Shown: positions 55,460-64,000 of the stretch, piece by piece
Numbering within the stretch: position 1 is the first letter of the stretch
Layout of the letters: every line of letters begins with the position of its first letter
Assembly: GCF_026213295.1 (NCBI RefSeq)
Contig: NC_079420.1
Location: forward strand, 3,108,599 to 3,172,598
Length of the DNA stretch: 64,000 nucleotides
DNA from: Gadus chalcogrammus
Lineage: Eukaryota; Chordata; Actinopteri; Gadiformes; Gadidae
Direction of reading: 5' to 3'
Notes under the pieces: generated by a model
Databases searched by the model: none
What the model saw: only the letters and a program-made list of their open reading frames with translations
What the model was told of the DNA's origin: nothing
Program-made: the position numbers and the translations under genes

Positions 55460-56642
55460 GAAGATAAATGTATCAAATATGTGTCGTTTTACTTTAGGAA
55501 CACGTTTTCAGCCTCACTGATCACATTTAATTGAACCACTTTGTCTTTTGCATCCACTATGGAACCGATCCCTACGGCTTACGTTGAGCTGATGCAGTGG
55601 CTTTCCCTCTCAAACGGAGGGGGCTGCCCATCACATAGCAGCGTGTTACAATTAGGACAATTATAAGCTTAATTGTTTGTGGTAAAAACAAAAAAATATA
55701 TATGTGCATTTACATTTACAATATAAATCTATCCAAAGCAACTTAAGTGAGGCTGGTAATAATCAAAGCATGCATCACAAGTGGAGACGCTACATAGAAA
55801 GAATGGTGCTGCAGTTTTTAAAATACCTAAAAAACAACCAATATGCTGAGAGGGCAGTCTGCCAGGAATCAGACATTCAAGGTTATTCAGAAAATATGTT
55901 GGGGTAGGTAGGTGGTCGGCTGAAGGATGCCTGCAAGCAGACTTGCTATGGATCAAACCCACCACCATTATCGAGTTTGGATGGGCACTTATAATGTGAT
56001 TTTTATTTATTAATACGATATCAACACACAGTGAGTAAATAGCTTAAACAACTCATTTTGTAAACCTACGCAAATCTGTCTTTATCAGAGGAGGGTAGAC
56101 ACATGTGACTGCCCCCAGTATATGAATGCTCATAGCTAAGCATTTGTCGATAAATAAAAATGAATGAATGACCTTTATATTGTTGCGCTTATATTGATCT
56201 GTCCATGACTTCAATATTCTCATTTGAGATTGCTGCAAGGTGCGATACAATCTGAAACGGTGTGTGAATACAAAAAGGGTCTGTTTGATCTCATCATGAA
56301 AAACCTGGCCAGGCATGACTTGAGGATGCACGAGCATGATCTAATCCCAGATTTAGTATGGTGCATAAGCCTGCAAAATTCAGGCAAAGAGCATTTCACA
56401 CTTCATCTCAAACAAATAGGATTATACAGTGGCGTGGTGTAATCCATGTGGTGCAGCTAATACAACAGATTTGAACCTTTATGAGCAGTTCTGCAGGAGG
56501 AACACAAGGCAGTCGCTGAGCAGCTGTTGCCTCAATAAACACGCACACATGCACACACAAACAAACACACACACACACAAATGCACACACGCACGCACGC
56601 ACGCAAGCACACACGCACACATGAACGTGCACACACACACAA

Positions 56643-56673
<31 letters not shown>

Positions 56674-57200
56674 CACATACACACACACTCACACTCTCAC
56701 ACACGCCTTTTCCTATTCCAGATCCATCTTAAAGACTGTAAACCCATATCCCGTGTTCAGGTGAACAGGGTTGGACTGCATTGCTTCTGGGGATCGTGAA
56801 ATCTCCACAAACAGGGGATCTAAACAGAGAGCCGCGCTGCAGAAAACACCACGGCCCACGGTAGTGACAGAACTTTTCAATTATCCACCCGACTTCTGCT
56901 TTGTTTTGTGTGTGTGGTCGCCTCTGCTGTGATTACCCCGGCTAAGTGCTAATGAACGCTAGGAGCAGTGGAACAGTGAGGGGCCCCCAGGGGACATGAG
57001 ACGGGGGGGTGTTAATGAAAAAGGAGGACTCTAAGGCGTCACTCATGTCGCACGGCAGCAGCCCTTTTTATAATTTCAACATTCTTTACCCATCGCTCCG
57101 ACGATCACTCGCCTTCAAGAGATGGAGACCTGAGCCACACGTCGCGATCCAATCTCAGAAGAACTCAATTTAGAACGATTAGGAATAAAGAAATAAAGAG
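55460..57200. other. Intergenic between opsin and GPCR
   Basis: No gene recognised. A (CA)n-rich tract lies at 56538-56704. The rest is unique-looking AT-rich sequence, with the presumed GPCR promoter at the right end. Confidence 0.4.
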
Positions 57201-57212
57201 GCGCGGGCTCCG

Positions 57213-59549
57213 ATGCCTCTCCCCCTGGAGATGAGCAGCGACTTTGCCAGGGGACCGGGGAACAGCAGCAGCACCAGCAGCAGTTCAGTTTGGCAGAGGT
57301 ACGTCGACATCACCTTCCTCGTGGCCAACTGCGTGATCCTCTTGGGCACCTCCATGGTGGGCATCGGGGCCAACGTCTTCGTGACATGGGCGGTGTACCA
57401 CCAGAAGTCCCTGCGGACGTGGAACAACGCGCTGCTGGTCAACCTGGCCGTGATCGACTTCCTGCGCTGCGCCGTGGACTGCCCCGTCATCCTGGTCATC
57501 GTGCTGACCGTCCACCTGCGGGGCCAGGCGGACGCCGTCATCTGCGACCTTCAGATGGCCTCCTTCTCCTTCAGCTGCTGCATCCAGCTGGTGACCCTGG
57601 CCTGCATCAGCGCCGAGCGGTATCAGGCCATCGCGCACCCCTTCAAGATCACCGAGCGCAAGAGACGGATCCTCTTCTTCATCCCCCTGACGTGGACCTT
57701 CGCCATCGTGGTGGCGGCCGTGTGCGTGACCTTTGTGAGGGACTCGCCGGTGTATGTCAAATGCCACGGGTCGAGGCTCAAGTCCGTGTACAAGGACACC
57801 TTCGGCCTGTACATACTGATCCCCCTGTGGACCGCCTGCTTCGCTCTGATCATCGGCTTCTACTCCAGCATCTTCGCCATCGTGACGGCGCACAGTCGCA
57901 AGATCTACGACAAGGGGGTGAACCCCGCTCCGAAACAGGAGAAAAAAGAGGAGGAGAAGAAAGCTGAGATGGAGAAAAAAGAGGAGAAAAAAGTGGAGGA
58001 AATGCCAGCGAGTCAGACGGACGGGAAGCAAATGACTGTGGAGAGCGTTCCTCGGGTGGAAAAGGTTGCGCATAGTAAATCAAAGGTATCTATTATGGAG
58101 CCTACAGGTGCTCCCCAGAAGCCCACAGAGACTGTGAGTGTGTCACCGGTTCCCAGTCACAATGAGAAAGTTGCTGTGCCTACAAAGGGACCGGACAAAC
58201 CACCTGATGAAAAGCCCCTAAAACAGCCCACGCCGACCCCTAAGGACGCCAAGGGCGACAGCGGTGGCTGCAAAACCCAGACCAAAGGCCGAGTCGCGGG
58301 AGCGGGGTCCTCCGAGACGGAGAGAAAGACCCCCCTCGTTGCAAATCCTGTCATTCAAGTCAAGGAGCAGCGGTCCAACAGGGAGACGGAGGGCCACCCA
58401 GGAGCTGACAAAGGGCCAGGCGAAAAGGGGCAAGACAAAATACAAACGCAAGAGTCCAAATCTCCAGCAATGGTGCCTGTTGCTCCCAAGGAGCCGACGC
58501 TGCCCGGTAAGGAGCCCGGGGGACCAGAGGAACCCGCGGTGCTGCCCCTGCTGATAGACCTGGAGCAGGGGAAGGTCAACGACGAGGTGGGGCCCACGGT
58601 GGTGGGTCTCCCGGCGGTCAATGACCAGGTCGTGGGTCTCCCGGCGGTCAATGACGACGTAGTGCCCACGGTGGTGGGTCTCCCGGCGGTCAATGACCAG
58701 GTCGTGGGTCTCCCGGCGGTCAATGACGACGTAGTGCCCACGGTGGTGGGTCTCCCCGCAGGCGACACCGTCGACAACCAGGACATGTGCATGGTTTCTG
58801 TAGTCAGACGCCCCGCCCCCGCGACGACCACGGCGGCGGCAGCGGCGGATGAGGCGATGACCGGCGCAGTCTGCATGATGCCGTCCAAGGCCACTGGCAA
58901 CAAGAAGAAGGAGAGCAAGCTGGCCAAGCGCTCGGGGTACATCATCCTCACCTTCCTCCTATTCTGGCTGCCCCTGATCACCACCATCCTGGTGAACGTG
59001 CTGGTGTTCCAGCGCAGCGACTCCCAGGTGAGTGTGTGCGCCGCGGACAGTGTGAAGGCCAGGGTGTTCATGGCACGGTTGTGTGAAGGCCAGGGTGTGA
59101 AGGCCAGGGTGTTCATGGCACGGTTGTGTGAAGGCCAGGGTGTGAAGGCCAGGGTGTTCATGGCACGGTTGTGTGAAGGCCAGGGTGTGAAGGCACAGGG
59201 TGTTCATGGCACGGTTGGTCTCATCCTCTGTCTTTGGGAATTGTTGTAGCTCAATTAAAATAGGGCTCGGAAATAGCAGAGGAAATCATGTCAGCTGGAA
59301 ACAAATGTCCTCGAGAACAAATGAGTTAATTAGTCAGAATGTCATAGTAATGTATTCCACTAATTCTGCATTGTTGTTCCCCCGGTTCTTCAGATGGAAA
59401 TCATCCAAGACGTGGAAGTCCTTTTCATCTCGATTGCCTGCATGACATCGCTCACTGACCCCATCATCTACGCTGCTGTGAACCCCCAGTTCAGAACAGA
59501 GTTTTATAGGATGCGGAATAAACTGAAAGCCCAGTGGAAGAAGAGATGA
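57213..59549 (+). CDS. Orphan class A GPCR with giant third intracellular loop
   Basis: Two exons, 57213-59027 and 59394-59549, join in phase and give about 656 aa. Seven membrane segments lie near residues 32-58, 71-99, 112-134, 153-175, 197-222, 573-597 and 608-631. Class A marks: NLAVID (D2.50), C111 with C184, ERY at 135-137, FWLP in TM6 and DPIIY in TM7. Position 3.32 is Phe, so an amine ligand is unlikely. NSS near residue 17 is a possible glycosylation site. The third intracellular loop is about 340 residues, Lys/Glu-rich then Pro-rich, and holds an in-frame 72-bp tandem repeat. The C-tail is only about 20 residues. I do not recognise the subfamily; GPR22, GPR101 and GPR19 do not match. 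The ATG is preceded by an in-frame TAG in GAACGATTAGG-type sequence nearby, so an upstream start is unlikely. Confidence 0.85.
58593..58760 (+). repeat. 72-bp in-frame coding repeat in GPCR loop
   Basis: Two full units and a partial third encode PTVVGLPAVNDQ followed by VVGLPAVNDDVV (residues about 461-516). Each 72-bp unit is itself a doubled VVGLPAVND module. Near-identity at the DNA level points to recent expansion or homogenisation. Confidence 0.95.
59050..59222 (+). repeat. 45-bp minisatellite at the GPCR intron start
   Basis: About 3.7 units, each with TGTGAAGGCCAGGG and TTCATGGCACGG, begin some 20 bp past the only donor. The unit length is divisible by three and the frame of exon 1 stays open through the array (15 residues per unit) until a stop near 59249. 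Confidence 0.95.
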
Positions 59550-61834
59550 CACAGAGACTCGAGGAATAAAAACACTAACGGACAAGCCGTTGTGGAACAC
59601 TTTTTCTGGCACATCGGAGCATTTTACAGCGTAATTGATGAAGTGCCGTTGTCAGGACAAGAGCGCGCCATGGCAGAAACGTATCTCCGCCCGGATCTCG
59701 GGAGGCGAGAGAAGGGAGAGGTGTTCTGCTCGCTCGTCAATAAACCCTATGCAGAGGTGACACCCGCTGCGAGACTGGGAAATAATAAACAGAGGTGGTG
59801 GTGGTGGTGGTGGTGGTGGGGGGGGGAACTCAACACCCGGGCTTCAAGACAACAACCACCTGCTCAGGCACCCTCTCGCGGGACCCCAGACCCAGCAGCC
59901 CCCCCGCTGGGCTAACTCAGGTCTCCACATGCCATCCTGCTTTCTCTGCCTTTATCAGTGTTTTGTCAGCGCACCTGGGCTCTCTCCCGTTGGAGGGATC
60001 CATTCGAATAGGGCCGTGTGACGCTGATGGATTTCATCAAGGGATTGATTTTTTTTTGTCAGTGGGGGGAAAAAAACGGAAAGAAAATGCAAAGACACAG
60101 ACGTGACAGACATGGTTTGGTTGGGTACATCAGTAGAGCTCGTTTTTATTCCATCCACTGCACCAAATGCACATTGTGTGATAATTTGACATCTCCTGTA
60201 TTCCCACAATGTAATCCAAAACGAAATCCTAAATGTTTTAGAATCCACATCATAGAACACTGGCCTAATTGTGTTTACTCCTTTTTTTTGTTGTAGTTTT
60301 CTGTTTAGTTTTTTTTTTTCAACTGACAAACCTCCAATAGGAAGCAGACATCTTAATTTCATAGAACAAAATTCCGCAATGACAGCATGCAAGTCCTTAA
60401 TTCAACCAACAGACAGAATTAGAATGTATTATAACTGTTAACTAAATCTAGAAATCAGAGTAGCTTACCTTAAGGGTGGTTGATAATGACTTCAATGAAA
60501 TATATACAGTATGTATGTAAAATATACAAAATGGGATTTTAACAAGGTGAAATCCAACGAGAAACACTTTTTGAACGTATGATTCAACAATGCAGTTATA
60601 CCTAACCAAATATGATTCTGACACTAAACTTAAAAATATATTTTGCTTCCACATCTAAAGCGTATGTTGATAGTTTGGTTTCCTTTAATTCTGTGTTAAT
60701 TATATAATTTCACTTATGCTTCTAGCTTGTGACAGAAAAGTATATAATCCTCTTATTTGTTTTTGAGTATCGGTTTCTATTAATAACAGTGGCTTTGACA
60801 TAGATCTACATCCGGATGCCATGTATGAAAGCTAAAACATATTTAGTAATTTGCACGATTCACAAACAGCTCAGAATGCGCAATATTATTTTACTCATCA
60901 GGCGATGACATCAATCAGTTTATGGATATTCACAATGGTTTTCCATTTTGAGTGGATGCTACTGAATTATCAACAGTGCAGGGGATATTAAAAATCCATT
61001 AATCAAGGAGTTTTTTTTATAAAAAAAAAACTGTTTTAGAATGTTGTGGAATGTGAAGTGGGGGAAAAAACAGTGTAGCTAGATTTGGGATTTTATATTC
61101 ACACGGATGGGTTGTCATGAATAAATGTGTGCTTTTGCATTTTCGAGGCAACCAGGAATGAGCTTTCTTTTTCAATTTTTTTTAACATCCACATTTTCCT
61201 CTGTTGAATTGTTAAGAGAGAGACGACGACACACGACTACAAATATTCAAAAAAATAAAGTTCTGTTGTTTCCTTTTTTTTTTTTTTTAAATCCGGAGCA
61301 CTTCTTAGGCGAACATCGTTAAACCAAACGATCCCAACGTCCTCCGCCTCTCTGCTGTGCTTGAGGAGGGGGGGGGGGGGAGGGGGAGAGAGAGAGGGTT
61401 TGGGGTGTGGGGGGGGTTGCAAGGTTTTTTCGATGCTTGTTTGTTTCCACGACGGCCTTCCGCATCATTCTTTATATCATGCAGAGTTCTCAACATCAGA
61501 TCACAGCGCTGCCGCCCGCCCGCCGCCCGCTAAGGGACCCAGGACCCCTCTATAGATTATGGCAGGATGAGGCAGGAGCCCCCCCGGGGGGGGGGAGGGG
61601 GGGGGGGGGGGGGGGGCCTCAGCCGTGTGTGTGTGTGTGTGTGTTGTGAGGTCTGGTTCATCCGCTGCCAGACCTCAGAGAGTTAGTTAGCTTACCACCG
61701 CATGTTGGGGGGGAGGGAGAGGGAGAGGTGGGGAGGAGGGGGAGGGCGGGGCGGGGGGGGGGGGAGTGCAGGGGGCCTGGGGGGGGGTATAGGGGGGAGT
61801 GGGGTGGGGGGGGGGGGGGGGAAGGGCGTGACAT
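59550..61834. other. Non-coding stretch between GPCR and next gene
   Basis: An AATAAA overlaps 59565-59570, only 16 bases past the GPCR stop; others are near 59740 and 59785. A GGT run lies at 59793-59820. From 60.0 to 61.3 kb it is AT-rich and without genes, and could be 3' UTR of the minus-strand gene at 61.8 kb. Confidence 0.4.
61360..61830. repeat. G-rich tracts
   Basis: Several runs of 8-20 G occur (about 61366-61382, 61577-61617, 61706-61790 and 61806-61821), mixed with GGGAGGGGGAG and a (GT)n of 24 bp. They lie next to the stop codon of the minus-strand terminal exon. Confidence 0.9.
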
Positions 61835-62021
61835 CTACAAGGCAGATACTCGAACAATGTTGCTCTGAGAGTAGGTGATGGAGCCGGTGGGGGCGTCGCC
61901 CCCGCCCGACGAGGTCACGGCGGGCGGGGTCAGCGTCACCATGGACGGGGTGATGTAGGACGCGTCGCACTTCAGCGTCATGCCGCCGTCGTCGTTGAGT
62001 CTGGCGTTCAGGCTGGAGCGG
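61835..62021 (-). CDS. Terminal coding exon of an unrecognised gene
   Basis: On the minus strand a CCCTGCCAG acceptor is followed by an open frame of 61 residues to TAG. It begins RSSLNARLNDDGGMTLKCD, contains YITPSMVTLTPP and ends NIVRVSAL. The strong codon GC bias and the clean acceptor next to a CT tract support a real last exon. The end S-A-L fits a class I PDZ-binding ligand, so a membrane or synaptic protein is possible. I do not recognise the family. Upstream exons must lie beyond the right part of the window. Confidence 0.55.
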
Positions 62022-62034
62022 CTGGCAGGGCGAG

Positions 62035-62050
62035 AGAGGGGCGAGAGAGA

Positions 62051-62134
<84 letters not shown>

Positions 62135-62164
62135 AGAGAGAGAGAGAGAGAGGGGCGAGAGAGA

Positions 62165-62232
<68 letters not shown>

Positions 62233-62265
62233 GAGGGAGGGAGAGAGGGAGAAAAGGGAGTCAGG
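62035..62265. repeat. (GA)n microsatellite
   Basis: About 220 bp of GA with GGGCGA and GGGA interruptions, directly upstream in sense of the minus-strand terminal exon, so it serves as its pyrimidine tract. Confidence 0.97.
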
Positions 62266-63174
62266 GGTTTAGTTCCTTTGAAAAGCGGCCTCGTTCCACC
62301 CTGATCATCACCCCCGATCGATCCTGTTCACCCCCTCATCCCCCCTGCTCGTCCCGGTCACCCCCGATCACCCGGTGTCACCCTGAGCACCCCCTGAACA
62401 CCCCTGATGCGCTGTGACGGCGCTTTTCGAGACACGTTTACCGCTGCGCTGCGGTCGTGCATTATGGATGAGTGCATATTTAAACCTGCCGGGTAGAATT
62501 TACTTTTCATGTCTCCTTCAAAATGGAAAATTTAATATTTCAAAAATATATATAATATAAAACAAGCTAATCACAGCAGCAGCAACAGGGTGTTAGGAAA
62601 CATCCAAAACTAGTAATGTATCCATCATCGAATAAAAATAACGTAAATGTAGATCTTTTAAGATGGGATCTAGAGAACCACATCCATCATTTATGCCAAG
62701 TGACGTATGTAATGAATCCAGTTATTCGCAGTACGCATCACAGGGTTCATCAATGTCTTCAACCAAAAGAAGAACTCATTGCACCTTTGCTTTCATCATC
62801 CTTGCTATATGTCTTGCAAAGATGAACACGCTAGGATTTTTTGTGTGTGTGTGTGTGTGTGTGCTTGTACTTTTGTGTATGTGATATGTTTTTTTGAGAT
62901 TCTCTGTCACACTAACTCAGTGATTCTGAAATGTGTAGCCCTACATTAGGCATTCAGCAAGCATGAGGGTGATTCAGTGTGCAGTGCATTATACAATATA
63001 AATGACTAAGAGCTCGCTCTGCCTGGTATAATGATTGTTATGCCCGATTCACACCTATAGCACATGGAGATAACTAGGACGAGATGTGCATTTGCATGTT
63101 ACAGTGCCATCTGTGCTTTTTCCTAGGACAGAGCGAAGGGTGAGAAAAGGGAGAAAGGAATCAGACAGAGGAAC

Positions 63175-63540
<366 letters not shown>

Positions 63541-63709
63541 GATAGAGAGAAGAACAGTTTGATTTACTGAACCCTCTCCTGACCATCATCTCATTACATA
63601 ATATTATGGATCTACTTTTCACTATATATACACACAGATTTACATTTAAATTGAAATGTTACAATTGTGTTTTTCATGTATCTTATTTCTTGTAATAAAG
63701 CAGCAAAGC

Positions 63710-63721
63710 CTGAGAGAGAGA

Positions 63722-63753
<32 letters not shown>

Positions 63754-63785
63754 CAGAGACGGACAGAGAGAGAGAGAGAGACAGA

Positions 63786-63832
<47 letters not shown>

Positions 63833-63871
63833 GGAGCGACAGAGGGAGACAGAGGGAGCGACAGAGAGAGC

Positions 63872-63943
<72 letters not shown>

Positions 63944-64000
63944 AGAGAGAGAGAGAGAGACAGAGGGAGCGACAGAGAGAGCCACGAGAGAGAGAGAGAG
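63710..64000. repeat. (GA)n / GACAGAGGGAGC array
   Basis: GA repeats are mixed with a longer repeated phrase (GACAGAGGGAGCGACAGAG and GAGCCACGAGAG appear twice). The array runs off the window edge. Confidence 0.97.

Noticed and set aside
57285..58073. 262-residue minus-strand open frame under the GPCR
   Set aside because: It is a shadow of the GC-rich GPCR coding sequence with no family resemblance.

Overview
The window looks like teleost fish nuclear DNA. It has intron-rich vertebrate genes, dense (CA)n and (GA)n microsatellites, tRNA-derived SINEs and fish-type MITEs. The very high dinucleotide-repeat load would suit a gadiform or similar genome, but I cannot fix the species. All gene calls come from reading exon translations against remembered family sequences and checking GT/AG boundaries and reading phase by hand.

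Layout. 1-7.7 kb: no gene recognised; microsatellites, degenerate telomere-like repeats and SINE fragments. 7.7-17.05 kb, minus: hbp1, an AXH plus HMG-box transcription repressor. 19.5-25.6 kb, minus: prkar2b, the PKA type II-beta regulatory subunit, with a probable 3' UTR down to about 17.5 kb. 27.4-36.6 kb, minus: hsp90b1 (GRP94), the ER HSP90 with signal peptide and KDEL, and a promoter holding two perfect ER-stress response elements. 38.0-49.3 kb, plus: nt5dc3, a HAD-type 5'-nucleotidase-domain protein, head to head with hsp90b1 and carrying an apparent one-base insertion in exon 5. 51.5-55.5 kb, plus: a four-exon non-visual opsin that reads as parietopsin. 57.2-59.5 kb, plus: a two-exon orphan class A GPCR with a giant third intracellular loop. 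61.8-62.0 kb, minus: the last coding exon of an unrecognised gene that continues past the repeats to the right.

The genes are unrelated in pathway. The arrangement joins neighbours found at human 7q22 (PRKAR2B-HBP1) and 12q23 (HSP90B1-NT5DC3), so it is mainly of syntenic interest.

The most notable signals are repeats interacting with splice sites. The hbp1 exon 3 donor is the edge copy of a minisatellite that repeats that donor about nine more times in a 48-50 bp unit. The GPCR has a 45-bp minisatellite just past its only donor and a 72-bp in-frame coding repeat in its third loop. An hbp1 acceptor uses the end of a 400-bp compound microsatellite as its pyrimidine tract.
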